A stretch of DNA of 64,000 nt from Streptacidiphilus sp. P02-A3a. GTDB lineage: Bacteria; Actinomycetota; Actinomycetes; Streptomycetales; Streptomycetaceae. Below the pieces are notes generated by a model, which saw only the letters and a program-made list of their open reading frames with translations, was not told where the DNA came from and searched no databases. How positions within the stretch are numbered: the stretch's first letter is position 1; the number at the start of each line of letters is the position of its first letter. The stretch covers positions 4,783,922 through 4,847,921 of the forward strand of contig NZ_CP048289.1 of assembly GCF_014084105.1 (NCBI RefSeq), read 5' to 3'. The translations under genes were made by a program, and so were the position numbers. Below, one piece after another: positions 22,181 to 31,312 of the stretch.

Positions 22181-22906
22181 ATGTCTGAGGCATCCCGCTC
22201 GATCGCCCTGGTCACCGGAGCCAGCAGCGGCATCGGCCGCGCTGTGGCCCTGCGGCTCGCCCGGGACGGTTTCGAGGTCCTGGTCCACGGACGCGACGCC
22301 GGACGCGGCGCGGCGGTGGTCGAGGAGATCGTCAAGAACGGTGGCAGTGCCCGGTTCCTGGCCGCCGATCTGACCGACCTCGAAGCCCTCGCCCGGCTGG
22401 CGCAGGAGGCGGCGCAGGCCGACGTCCTGGTCAACAACGCCGGGTTCTCCTGGTTCGGGCCCACCGACCAGTTGCCCGCCGAGACCTTCGACGCGCTGTT
22501 CACCGCCAACGTGCGCTCCGCCTACTACCTGACCGCGGCGCTGGCGCCCGAGATGGCCGAACGCGGGAAGGGCAGCATCATCAACCTGGGCAGCATGGCC
22601 GGCCAGATCGGCCTGGCCGGCGGCGCCGCCTACAGCGCCACCAAGGCCGCGCTGGCCGCGCTGACCCGCGCCTGGGCCGCCGAGTTCAGCCCGCGCGGCG
22701 TGCGGGTCAACACCATCTCCCCCGGACCCGCCCACACCGGTGGCGCCGACCCGGCCAACATCACCGCGCTCGGCGCCACCACCCTGCTGGACCGCGCGGC
22801 CCAGCCCGAGGAGATCGCCGACGTGATCGCCTTCCTCGCCTCCCCCGCCGCCGCCTACGTCACCGGCGCGCTGATCCCCGCCGACGGCGGCCGAACCGCC
22901 GTCTGA
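22181..22906 (+). CDS. Short-chain dehydrogenase/reductase (SDR)
   Basis: This 241-residue classical SDR has VTGASSGIGRAVAL (NADP-binding TGxxxGIG) at about 11-24, NNAG at about 87-90, the catalytic Ser in NLGSMAG, and YSATK (Tyr and Lys). Near the end, PADGG completes the family signature. HGRDAGRG after the second strand suggests preference for NADP. ATG 22181 has CAGGAG 9 bases upstream. The 158-base gap from OYE holds no visible promoter, so co-transcription is likely. The substrate is unknown, probably a carbonyl made or used with the OYE. Confidence 0.88.
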   Translation: MSEASRSIALVTGASSGIGRAVALRLARDGFEVLVHGRDAGRGAAVVEEIVKNGGSARFLAADLTDLEALARLAQEAAQADVLVNNAGFSWFGPTDQLPAETFDALFTANVRSAYYLTAALAPEMAERGKGSIINLGSMAGQIGLAGGAAYSATKAALAALTRAWAAEFSPRGVRVNTISPGPAHTGGADPANITALGATTLLDRAAQPEEIADVIAFLASPAAAYVTGALIPADGGRTAV

Positions 22907-22977
22907 CCGGTCCTCCGGCACCAGGTCCGGCACTCCCGACACCACCGACCCCGCACGACCTTCCCAAGGGAGCAGAC

Positions 22978-23841
22978 ATGTCCCGGCACACCGCCATCAC
23001 CGCCCCCACCGAGTTCGTCGAGGCAGGCGGCATCCGCTTCGCCTACCGCCGCTACGGCAACCCCGAACGCACCCCGGTGGTCTTCGTCCAGCACTTCATG
23101 GGCAACCTCAACGACTTCGACCCGGCCATCACCGACGCCCTGGCCGGCGACCGCGAGGTCATCCTGTTCAACAACACCGGCGTGGGCACCAGCAGCGGCC
23201 AGGTCCCCGACACCATCGAGCAGATGGCCCGCGACGCATCGGCGTTCATCGACGCCCTGGGCCTGACCCGGGTGGACCTGCTGGGCCACTCGATGGGCGG
23301 CCTGGTCGCCCAGGAGATCGCCCTGGCCCGCCCGGACCTGGTCCGCAAGCTGATCCTGGTCGGCACCGGACCGCGCGGCGGCGAGGAGATCGGCTCACGG
23401 CCCGCCTGGGTCGGGGACCTGTTCGCGGCCGACTACGAGCCCCCGGAGAACGTCTGGCTGCCGACCCTGTTCGAACCCACCGAGACCAGCCAGGCAGCGG
23501 GCCGCGCCTACGTCCAGCGCATCACCGAGCGCCAGGAAGGCCGCGACCCGTGGCCCTCCCCGCAGTCCGTCGGCGCCCAACTGACAGCGATCGCCGCCTA
23601 CGGAAAAGTCCAGGACCCCGAGTACACCTCCCTCAAGGCACTGACCCTGCCGGTCCTGGTCGTCAACGGACACAACGACATCATCATCACCACTGTCAAC
23701 TCCTACCTCCTCCAGCAGCACCTGCCCGACGCCCAGCTGGTGATCTACCCCGACTCCGGCCACGGCGCGCACCACCAGTTCCACGACCTGTTCGTCCAGC
23801 ACGTGCGGCTCTTCCTGGACCGAACCGAGAACGGGGCATGA
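22978..23841 (+). CDS. Alpha/beta-fold hydrolase
   Basis: The 287-residue protein has the nucleophile elbow LLGHSMGGLVAQE, the acid VLVVNGHNDIIITT and the histidine DSGHGAHHQFHD, thus a complete catalytic triad. VVFVQHFMGNLNDFDP is the oxyanion-hole loop. It is close in pattern to hydrolases encoded with OYE/SDR genes in TetR-controlled detoxification sets. ATG 22978 follows GGGAGCAGAC. It is cytosolic, as no signal peptide is seen. It is 71 bases after the SDR and is presumably the last gene of the operon. Confidence 0.85.
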   Translation: MSRHTAITAPTEFVEAGGIRFAYRRYGNPERTPVVFVQHFMGNLNDFDPAITDALAGDREVILFNNTGVGTSSGQVPDTIEQMARDASAFIDALGLTRVDLLGHSMGGLVAQEIALARPDLVRKLILVGTGPRGGEEIGSRPAWVGDLFAADYEPPENVWLPTLFEPTETSQAAGRAYVQRITERQEGRDPWPSPQSVGAQLTAIAAYGKVQDPEYTSLKALTLPVLVVNGHNDIIITTVNSYLLQQHLPDAQLVIYPDSGHGAHHQFHDLFVQHVRLFLDRTENGA

Positions 23842-24277
23842 CCGGATGCCCAATCCCCGCAGTGCCCCGGTCGCGTCAGGCACCGCCGTGCCCGCTCACC
23901 ACGGTCGGCGTGCGGCACCCGCCCGGCCGGTGGTGGGGCCACGGCCCGTCGGTTTTCTGGCGGCGCTCACGCACGGCCGCCCGCAGCACCTGCCCGTCCG
24001 GGAGGTGGACCTGGACCTGGGGCGGGTTCGAGCCGGTGTCAGCGCGGTCGATCACCGCAGCACTCGCTCAGCCAGCGGTGCCGGACGGCGGGCGGATCAG
24101 GCGGACGTCGTAGGCGTACCAGCCCACCCGGCTACCCGGGTCCACCGCGCACCGCCACAGGATCGGCCCGGCCGGGTTCCGCGTCCACGCCAGCACCCGC
24201 ACCGGCCGCCACCCCTCGCGGGCGGCCCGAACTGGCCGACACCCGGTCCGTGGGCTCGGGCCTGCGAGGATGTTGCC
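23842..24277. other. Intergenic region between hydrolase and aldo-keto reductase
   Basis: About 436 bases without a firm gene. On the minus strand a short frame, ending at a stop near 24068, reads VRVLAWTRNPAGPILWRCAV then GWYAYDVRLIRP. This looks protein-like (about 45 codons from a GTG near 24205 behind GAGGGG), so a small gene or gene remnant is possible. Confidence 0.3.
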
Positions 24278-25261
24278 ATGGACAAGCGAATCATGGGACG
24301 GCTCGGCCGTGAGGTCTCCGTCGTCGGACTGGGTACCTGGCAGCTCGGCGCGGACTGGGGCGAGGTTGAGGAGAAGGATGCCCTCGCCGTGCTGGACGCG
24401 GCGGCCGAGGAGGGCGTGACCTTCTTCGACACCGCCGACGTCTACGGTGACGGCCGCAGCGAACGCCTGATCGGCCGCTGGAGGAAGGACAACCCGGGGG
24501 CCGGGGTCTTCGTGGCCACCAAGATGGGCCGCCGGGCCGAGCAGCTGCCGGAGAACTACACCGCTGCCAACTTCCGGGCCTGGAGCGACCGTTCGCGGGC
24601 GAACCTGGGCGTGGACACACTGGACCTGGTGCAACTGCACTGCCCGCCCAGCGCGGTCATCGAGTCGGACGCGGTGTTCGACGCACTGGACGCGCTGGTG
24701 GAGTCCGGCTCGATCGCCGCCTACGGCGTGAGCGTGGAGACCTGCGAGCAGGCGCTGAAGGCGATCGCCCGGCCCGGTACCGCGAGCGTGCAGATCATCT
24801 TCAACGCGTTCCGGCTCAAGCCGCTGGACGAGGTGCTGCCCGCTGCCGCGGCCGCCGGCGTCGGAGTCATCGCCCGGGTGCCGCTGGCCTCGGGACTGCT
24901 CTCCGGCCGGTACCGGCACGACACCGCCTTCGCCGCCGACGACCACCGCACCTACAACCGCCACGGCGAGGCCTTCGACCAGGGCGAGACTTTCTCCGGC
25001 GTCGACTACGACACGGGCGTGGAGGCCGCCGCCGAGTTCTCGGCGCTGGCAGCACCCGGCGCCACCGCGGCGCAGACCGCCCTGCGCTGGATCGTCCAGC
25101 AGCCGGGCGTGACCACGGTCATCCCCGGTGCGCGGTCGACCGAACAGGCAGTATCGAACGCGCGCTCGGCATCTGTGCCCGCACTGCCGGACCAGACCCT
25201 GACCGCCATCCGGGACTTGTACGAGCGGCGCATCCGGGCCCAGGTCCACCAGCGCTGGTAG
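24278..25261 (+). CDS. Aldo/keto reductase
   Basis: The 327-residue TIM-barrel protein starts MDKRIMGRLGREVSVVGLGT, has the catalytic set FFDTADVYGDGRSERLIG (Asp, Tyr), KMGR (Lys) and LVQLHCPP (His). It ends with the NADP loop VIPGARSTEQAVSNA. These enzymes reduce aldehydes and ketones with NADPH in the cytosol. ATG 24278 is chosen for the conserved N-terminus; in-frame upstream codons (to 23846) have non-coding character. It stands alone, 436 bases after the hydrolase. Confidence 0.88.
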   Translation: MDKRIMGRLGREVSVVGLGTWQLGADWGEVEEKDALAVLDAAAEEGVTFFDTADVYGDGRSERLIGRWRKDNPGAGVFVATKMGRRAEQLPENYTAANFRAWSDRSRANLGVDTLDLVQLHCPPSAVIESDAVFDALDALVESGSIAAYGVSVETCEQALKAIARPGTASVQIIFNAFRLKPLDEVLPAAAAAGVGVIARVPLASGLLSGRYRHDTAFAADDHRTYNRHGEAFDQGETFSGVDYDTGVEAAAEFSALAAPGATAAQTALRWIVQQPGVTTVIPGARSTEQAVSNARSASVPALPDQTLTAIRDLYERRIRAQVHQRW

Positions 25262-25965
25262 GCGGGCCCACCTATCGCCCGGGTGCCGGCGAGGGACGGG
25301 GGCGGCGGCGGCCGGGCATCGCGAGCCGGTCTGCGTCGGCACGGTCCCGGGCGCGAGCAGGTCGGGGCCTGTGCCATACCCGGGGGGCGACGGCAGTGCC
25401 CGCCGCCACGTCCAGTCGGCCCCTTCAACGATTCGTGCCCCGACGCTCACGGCGCCGGGGCACGAAGGAGCGAGTTGGACGGCACCTACAGAGCAGCGCT
25501 GGTGCCGGTCGGAGGTACGCAGGCCCTGCCGGTCGGCACCGGCAATCGGCTGGACCGTGCCTGGGGGCGGCCGGACGACGCGGGTCCCGGCGCTGCTCGG
25601 GCTGGTCCAATCGGGAACCGGCCGGGAACCGGTCTGGTCGGGGACGCTGAAGTGGCGGCCGCGCAGCGGGGCGCCGCGCAGTTCGGCCGGTCCGGCGGTG
25701 ACCTCTCGACGGGCCCTGACCAGAACCTGTGCCTCGGTACCGGTGGCCTGGTCATCACCCTGGGCCTGTGGCTCAAACTGCGCGCCTCGTGCGGGCGGGT
25801 GACGAGCGGGTGATAGGAGAGTACGGGCACGGTCAGGCCGAAGGCCGCGGTGGCCAGCAGCGCCCACGCCGACCACCGCGACCTCGCCGATGCCGACCTC
25901 ACACCCGGCCCGAGGCCCCGCACCGGCAGCTGACCACCCACACCCCCCGGGCCCGGGGGCCGCGG
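25262..25965. other. Gene-poor region with degraded coding traces
   Basis: No intact gene. On the minus strand, 25800-25900 encodes a signal-peptide-like segment (WSAWALLATAAFGLTVPVLS), and a neighbouring frame reads QVLVRARREVTAGPAELRGA. These look like pieces of one decayed secreted or membrane protein separated by a frameshift. A perfect hairpin follows at 25432-25466. Confidence 0.35.
25432..25466. terminator. Perfect 11-bp hairpin
   Basis: TTCGTGCCCCG (25432-25442) pairs with CGGGGCACGAA (25456-25466), loop 13 bases. It probably terminated the decayed minus-strand gene to its right. Confidence 0.55.
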
Positions 25966-26142
25966 TCAGTGGGCGCTGCTGCGCGGGCCGTGGTACTGCG
26001 CATCGGTGACCGGTTCCAGCCAGGTGGTCTCGGGGGTGCCGTCGCCGGTTCCCTCCCACAGGGCGAGGTGCTCCATGAAGAGCTCCGGGGTGGCGCCGTG
26101 CCAGTGCTCCTCGCCGGGCGGGCAGGTGACGGTCCGGCCCGG
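25966..26142 (-). pseudogene. C-terminal fragment of a cupin-domain protein
   Basis: The frame ending at 25966 reads TVTCPPGEEHWHGATPELFM then HLALWEGTGDG and TTWLEPVTDAQY. This is the typical end of small cupins found with quinone or oxidoreductase genes (W-CPPG-HWHGA). The first half, including the other metal histidines, is absent; sequence upstream of 26142 does not continue the fold. Confidence 0.65.
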
Positions 26143-26220
26143 GTGGTGCCCGGGCCTTGCGCGGTGACGGCGTGGAGCCGCCGGTGCGGGGGCAGCGGCG
26201 GCGGTGCCCGGTGTGAGCGG

Positions 26221-26613
26221 TCAGCCCTTGCCGAAGTGCTGGGCGGGGAACGCGCCCGCCGCCCGCAGGGCCCCGGTGAAGCCGTCGGCCAGTTCGGTGA
26301 GGCGTGCGGTGGCGGTCGGGCCGAGGTGCTCGTAGGGGGCCGCGTCCGGCTGGTCGGTGAGCGCCTCGGCCTCACCGCGCAGGGCCGTGCCGGCTTCGGT
26401 GAGCTCGCCCGCCCCGTCCAGCAGGCCGCGTTCGCGCAGCCGGTCGCGGGCGGCGGCCCACTGCTCCGCTGACCACCCCCGGGTCCGCTGGAACAGGGCG
26501 GAGGTCGGCGCCGCGCCGGTGGCGTTGCGCAGGACCAGCGCCTCGATCCCGGACAGGCCGACGACCGCCAGCGCGGCGAGGTGGCCGTCGCCCCGGTGCT
26601 CGCGCACCCACCG
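26221..26613 (-). pseudogene. N-terminally truncated SCO6745-family protein
   Basis: About 130 codons match the C-terminal half of the SCO6745/MarR-like family: VREHRGDGHLAALAVVGLSG, EALVLRNATG, LFQRTRGWSAEQWAAARDRL and ALTDQPDAAPYEHLG. The frame is closed by a TAG just upstream (near 26617), where the conserved first half should be. With the cupin fragment next to it, this indicates deletion inside a once larger locus. Confidence 0.65.
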
Positions 26614-26749
26614 CTACAGCACACCAGGCCGCTCCGGGCCCTGTCCCCAGGGCGCGGAGCATGCACTGGCTCACCTTCAGCCGCCGTGCCGCGCCGCCCG
26701 TCTCCTTTGATCGTGACTCTCAAGATCCCATCAGCGTCACGGGTGCGGG

Positions 26750-27376
26750 TCAGCGCAGGTCGAAGTCGTTCTCGTCCCATTCGAAGTCGTCCGGGCCGAA
26801 GCCCCCGTACAGGCCGCCGTTGAAGTACTCGGCCAGGGCCTGGCCGATGATCTGCCGCACCTCGTCCTCGCTGTCGGCCAGGGCCAGCGCGGCGGCCTGA
26901 TCGCCGGTCAGGTTGAGGTGGACGTCGCGGGAGCGGACGGCGTCCGAGCCGCGGATCGAGAACGTCATCGCGCGGCCGACGCGGGCGCTGTGGCCGGAGA
27001 AGGCCCCGGTCTGCTGCAACTGCCTGGCCCTGCGCTCGCGTCCGCGCTCGGTGGTCTGCGCGCGGACCGCGTCCGTCGCCAGCCGGTCGGCCTTCGTCGT
27101 CGGACGCGGCAGCGGCGGCCTGCCCTGCTTGGCCCGCGCCTGGTTCTGCTTCTCCCACCGCTTCTCCGCCGCCTTCGAGAGCTGCGGGGGTGTGCGGGTC
27201 CCGGCGATCCAGCGCTCCACCGTCCGCTGGCTCACGCCGTAGGCCGCGGCCATCGCCCTCGTGCTGCCGCCGAACAGCCTGTCCTTCACGTGCCCGGCCT
27301 GCGTCGCGGACTGCACCGGCGCCTTGCGCGAGGGGAACAGGGCCTCACGGACCCGGCCGAACATGCCCGTGGCCAT
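26750..27376 (-). CDS. tpg: Telomere-protecting terminal protein Tpg
   Basis: The 208-residue protein has an HTH-like block AAYGVSQRTVERWIAGTRTP at about 43-62. A basic middle and an acidic end, RQIIGQALAEYFNGGLYGGF then FEWDENDFDL, follow; this is the layout of streptomycete Tpg (about 185 aa). Tpg is the protein covalently attached to the 5' ends of linear replicons, priming completion of the telomere. Its ATG overlaps the stop of the tap gene (TGATG), so the two are translated together, as in known tap-tpg operons. Confidence 0.85.
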   Translation of the reverse strand: MATGMFGRVREALFPSRKAPVQSATQAGHVKDRLFGGSTRAMAAAYGVSQRTVERWIAGTRTPPQLSKAAEKRWEKQNQARAKQGRPPLPRPTTKADRLATDAVRAQTTERGRERRARQLQQTGAFSGHSARVGRAMTFSIRGSDAVRSRDVHLNLTGDQAAALALADSEDEVRQIIGQALAEYFNGGLYGGFGPDDFEWDENDFDLR

Positions 27377-29841
27377 CAGAGGCCACCGCCTTCCCGATCG
27401 CGCCCGGCACCCTCGGCGTCGGCCTGAGCGACGAAGTCGCCGTCGGTGCCGTACTGGTGGACCAGCTTGGAGGGGTGCTCCCGGCGCTCCATCGCCTCGA
27501 CCGCCGCCGCCAGCGGGATCGAGGACTCGTGCTTGTGGCTGCCCGGCGCGATGCCCAGGCGCAGCGCCCCGGGTACCGGGGTGCCGTCGGGCTTGACCGG
27601 CAGCAGTTCCAGCGGGGAGGGGGCGTCGGCGGCGTACAGGTAGGAGTCGACGTTGACCGCGAACGGGGCTCGGCCGGTGAGCCGCAGGGTTTTGCGCAGG
27701 CGGCGGTGGGCGGCGATGCGGGCAGCGGCGATGATGTGGAAGCGGATCTCGGGGCGGTAGGACCAGTTCGCGGCGACCTTCTCCAGCCAGGTCGCCTCGT
27801 CCGGGTGGGCGTTGCGGGCCGAGTCGGTCCACTTGCCGATGCCGCCCTTGTAGACGTTCTTGTAGAGCCCGGCCAGGACCAGGGCGTCCGCGCGGACCGG
27901 GTCGGTGCCGACGTCCTTGTGGACGGCGTGGGCGGCGAGGAACTCGGTCGGGCTCTGGCCGTCGACCAGGCCGAGTTCGGCGTAGGCGCGTTTGTAGCCG
28001 CCGCGCAGGTGTCCGGTCCACTCCTTGAGCAGCGGCACGGTGTACGTGGACAGGTGGGCGGCGGTGATGGTGGTCGTGTCGAAGTCGTACATGTCGTTGT
28101 CGGGCGTGGACATGTGGGCGACGGTCTCGGTGGTGTACCAGCCGGGCCCGGTCGGCGGGCGGCCGTGGAACGTCGCCGGGTGCGGCAGCAGTTCGTCGAC
28201 CTTCGTGCTGGTGAAGTCGCACCACCACAGCCCGGCCGTCTTCGAGTCCCACGCCGGGTTCTTCACGTACTGCAGCTCACCGGCCGGGAGCCGCAGGGTC
28301 TCGGTGACCGACAGGTAGGACGCGCAGACGTCGACCGCGACCGCCCACCGGCGCCCGGCCTCCTGCGGGGTGAGCTCGCGGAACCACCACTTGAAGTCCT
28401 CCTCCTCGCACACCGTCTCGCCGTCGGCCAGCAGTTCGCGGGTCAGCGGGTGCCGGGCCCCGGCGGCCGGGGGCACGCACAGGTCGCCGCCCGGCAGCGC
28501 GCCCTCGCGGAACGTGGAGGACCACTCCCCCGTCGTCTCGTCCCGGTTCCACTCCACGCGCGGGCGCACCGCGTCCAGGAGCAGCATCGCGGTGGAGGCG
28601 GTGCTCGCGCCGGGGGCGACGCCCAGGTCGGCGGTGAAGGCCCGGGATCGGCGGGCGAGGGTGAGCCCGTCCACGGTGCCGTCGGGGTTGGTGGCCAGGG
28701 GGGTGAGCAGGGAGCTGGTGGCCTGCTGGCGGGCGTCGCCCTGCCCCAGCCACGGCGCGACCGTGATCCCTACCGATGTCCTGGGGCCACCGGCGGAACC
28801 CTTGCGGCGGAAGGCGCGGAACGACGGGCCGATCTGGTCGCTGATCTCCATGCCCACCGTTGCGGCGGTCTTCGCCAGCTTCGCCTGCAGCGCGGCCAGG
28901 GCCTTCTCGGTGGTCGGCAGGACGGCCGGCAGTCCGAGCCGTTTGACAGCGGCCTCGGTCACGACCACCACGCCGTCACCCCCGCGCCCGGACGCGTGCA
29001 CCCGCTCGACCCGCAGCGGCAGCCCGGTACCCAGCCAGGCGAACCAGTCGCCCAGCTTGGTCCCGGCCGGGGCCGGGACCTGCGGAACGTCGAGCAGCCA
29101 GCCGCCGTCCTGGGCGACGTCCAGCGCGACCACCGGCCACCACCGGGTGGCAGCGGACGTGCCGGCGGGACGCGCGGTGGCGGGACGGGCCGTGCCCCGG
29201 GCGGGGGCGGGGCGCCGACCGGCTCCGGCTGCCGGGGTCCGCGGTGCGGCGGGCGCCGACCGGACCGGCTCCGCAGCGACCGGGGCCGCAGCGACCGGGG
29301 CGGCCGGAGCGGCGGCAGGAGCGGGCGCTGCGACCGGAACGACCGCGGGCTGGACCGGCGGGGCGGTGACGGGGGCCGGGGCGACGGGCTGCCGGGTGCG
29401 GCAGAAGTCCCCCAAGTGCTGGGCGACACCGGCATAGCGGTAAGGGGTCGGAGTGCCGCACCACCGGCACGGCGCGGGCTCGTACCGCCGCAGCTCACCG
29501 TCCGCGTCACGGTCAGGACCGGCGACCGGAACCGGGACCGGCGCGGCCGCAGGCCTCGCGGGGGCGGGGGCGGGGGCGGGAGCGGGGAAGCGCTCCGCCA
29601 GGCCCTCCAGCAGTCGGCCGTAGGCCGGGGCGATCTCCGGACCGGGGGCGGCACTGCCGTCCTCCCAGCCCTGGACCAGCGCCGGGTCCACCCGCAGCGC
29701 GGCGGCGACGTGCGCCGTTGTGAGCCCGGCCGCCTCGCGCAGCCGGACCCGCTCCGCCGGAACCGGCAGCACCGTGGCGGCCGCGACGGCTGCCAGCAGC
29801 GCGTCGACACCGGCGAACATGTCGTCCTCGCTACCGGGCAT
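27376..29841 (-). CDS. tap: Telomere-associated protein Tap
   Basis: This 821-residue protein has an N-terminal HTH (LREAAGLTTAHVAAALRVDP), a possible zinc site CRWCGTPTPYRY..HLGDFC and a long Pro/Ala linker at about 160-245. A large C-terminal region follows, with VGITVAPWLGQGDARQQATS, CEEEDFKWWFRELTPQEAGR and AGLWWCDFTSTKVDELLPHP, characteristic of Tap. Tap binds the single-stranded 3' overhang of telomeres and recruits Tpg. ATG 29841 with GGGGGAG upstream is preferred. The usual length is about 740 aa, so the linker is expanded. It overlaps the GntR gene before and tpg after. Confidence 0.87.
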   Translation of the reverse strand: MPGSEDDMFAGVDALLAAVAAATVLPVPAERVRLREAAGLTTAHVAAALRVDPALVQGWEDGSAAPGPEIAPAYGRLLEGLAERFPAPAPAPAPARPAAAPVPVPVAGPDRDADGELRRYEPAPCRWCGTPTPYRYAGVAQHLGDFCRTRQPVAPAPVTAPPVQPAVVPVAAPAPAAAPAAPVAAAPVAAEPVRSAPAAPRTPAAGAGRRPAPARGTARPATARPAGTSAATRWWPVVALDVAQDGGWLLDVPQVPAPAGTKLGDWFAWLGTGLPLRVERVHASGRGGDGVVVVTEAAVKRLGLPAVLPTTEKALAALQAKLAKTAATVGMEISDQIGPSFRAFRRKGSAGGPRTSVGITVAPWLGQGDARQQATSSLLTPLATNPDGTVDGLTLARRSRAFTADLGVAPGASTASTAMLLLDAVRPRVEWNRDETTGEWSSTFREGALPGGDLCVPPAAGARHPLTRELLADGETVCEEEDFKWWFRELTPQEAGRRWAVAVDVCASYLSVTETLRLPAGELQYVKNPAWDSKTAGLWWCDFTSTKVDELLPHPATFHGRPPTGPGWYTTETVAHMSTPDNDMYDFDTTTITAAHLSTYTVPLLKEWTGHLRGGYKRAYAELGLVDGQSPTEFLAAHAVHKDVGTDPVRADALVLAGLYKNVYKGGIGKWTDSARNAHPDEATWLEKVAANWSYRPEIRFHIIAAARIAAHRRLRKTLRLTGRAPFAVNVDSYLYAADAPSPLELLPVKPDGTPVPGALRLGIAPGSHKHESSIPLAAAVEAMERREHPSKLVHQYGTDGDFVAQADAEGAGRDREGGGL

Positions 29842-30184
29842 CGGACTCCCCCTTCGCTTCGAGCAGGTCGGCGATCGCGTCGATGCGGTTCGCGGCCTCC
29901 AGGGCGGCGATGGCGTCACCGATCGCCGCCTGGGCGCCGCGCAGGCGCTCCAGCAGTTCGTCGTTGGTGGACTGCGGCGGTGCGGCCAGGAAGGTCCCGT
30001 CGCCCTGGGAGATACGCAGCACGCCCTCGTCCCGCAGGTCCACGGTGGCCCGGCGGACCGTGTTCAGCGACGCGTTGTAGTGCTCCATGAACGCTCCCAG
30101 GTCGGGGAGCCGGTCGCCGATCTGCCATTCGCCGTCGGCGATGCGTCGACGCAGGTCGGCGTAGATCTCTCGATAGCGCGGCAT
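29831..30184 (-). CDS. GntR-family winged-helix regulator upstream of tap-tpg
   Basis: The 117-residue protein is almost only a GntR DNA-binding domain: YREIYADLRRRIADGEWQIG, LPDLGAFMEHYNASLNTVRR and GVLRISQGDGTFLA. A short helical tail (about 75-117) follows instead of an effector domain. It overlaps the tap start by 11 bases and so is the first gene of the operon. It may autoregulate telomere gene expression, like plasmid KorSA-type regulators; that role is inferred. Confidence 0.85.
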   Translation of the reverse strand: MPRYREIYADLRRRIADGEWQIGDRLPDLGAFMEHYNASLNTVRRATVDLRDEGVLRISQGDGTFLAAPPQSTNDELLERLRGAQAAIGDAIAALEAANRIDAIADLLEAKGESDAR

Positions 30185-30445
30185 GGCACAACCCTAGCAG
30201 ACTTGCAGTAACATGCATAAGTCTTGATAGATAGCCTGTCCAGGCCGCCCCGGTGCAACGCAGGGCTGTGCGACGCGCCATGTGATCCGCCCTCGCCGTC
30301 GGCCTTCCCCGCTCGGGCGGTTGGACCGGCTCCATGGCGAACAGCTCATCACCCGTGCGCATGGCCTGATCATCCTGTACGGACGGGCACGGACCGCAGG
30401 TGGGCTGCCGTTTCCTGGGCACGCAACACGGCTGCGGCCGCGACG

Positions 30446-31093
30446 CTAACCGATCAGCGAGACTGCCTCGCCCAGCAATCCGATCTCGCGGGCAGTCAGG
30501 TTGGGATCGGCCCGGCGGAACCGCACCGCGTGGTCCAACGCCTCGGAAGGCATCGCGCCGACGCCGGCCAAGAACGCGGTGAGGAACGTCTCGGCGAGCG
30601 CGGCCTCCTCCCGCGCGGAGTCGACCGCGACTTGTGCCACGATCAGCGCGGACACGGCGACATCGAACTCAGGCGGCCCCTGCCCGGAGTTACGCCAGTC
30701 GATCACCACCGGTCCTCGCGCTTCGAGCATGACATTCGCCGGGTGCAGATCCAGATGTAGCGGGCGATCCCCGGGCTCGTGCGGCATCTGTGGGGCCAAC
30801 GCGTGAAGGCGATCATGCAGACCGGCCAACAGGTCCGCCGCCGCCACCGCGGTAATCTCCCCGGCGCCCAGCGCCTCCAGCATGGTCGGGCCGGTGAGCC
30901 GTTCGAGGACCAGATCACCACCACCCGCCGAGTAGACCTGTGGCACGGGGAACCCCAACCCACCGACATAGGCCATCACAGCGGCTTCAGCGGCCACGTC
31001 ACCTTCGTCCCGGTACCGGCGCAGGACGCGCTGCGTGTCGAGAGCGAAGACATCTGCGTCTCGGCCGGTCGCCAATAAGACTAGCTCGGTCAC
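30446..31093 (-). CDS. Aminoglycoside phosphotransferase (APH)-family kinase
   Basis: The 215-residue protein has the catalytic loop LHLDLHPANVML (HxDxxxxN) at about 112-123, the VVIDWRNSGQGPPEFDVAV metal-binding block, and an N-terminal ATP lobe with RVLRRYRDEG. Members phosphorylate antibiotics, choline or sugars. The short length and missing C-terminal lobe resemble small streptomycete APH-like proteins of unknown substrate. GTG 31093 is the start. It is monocistronic. Confidence 0.8.
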   Translation of the reverse strand: MTELVLLATGRDADVFALDTQRVLRRYRDEGDVAAEAAVMAYVGGLGFPVPQVYSAGGGDLVLERLTGPTMLEALGAGEITAVAAADLLAGLHDRLHALAPQMPHEPGDRPLHLDLHPANVMLEARGPVVIDWRNSGQGPPEFDVAVSALIVAQVAVDSAREEAALAETFLTAFLAGVGAMPSEALDHAVRFRRADPNLTAREIGLLGEAVSLIG

Positions 31094-31312
31094 CTCGTGA
31101 TTCCACTGCCGTTACTGACCCACGCTCCTGGGTCTCGGCCCGCCGCGCCCCTGGGCAACACGCTCAACCGTGCGCCCGTTCCGGCGGCCGGCACGGCCGG
31201 TCAGGCATCCGAGATCATCGCCGACGGGTTCACGGCGGCGATCGGCCTCGCCGTCGACGACGAGGCGGGCATCCACCGCCCGGTCCGCCAGCTGTGGTTG
31301 CATAGGTTTCCT

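Noticed and set aside
27190..30090. 966-codon plus-strand open frame
   Set aside because: It is antisense to tap-tpg, and its product is low-complexity Gly/Arg/Val sequence.
26750..30184. Telomere sequence next to tap-tpg
   Set aside because: No series of closely packed GC-rich palindromes typical of streptomycete telomeres is present in the window, so the end itself lies elsewhere.
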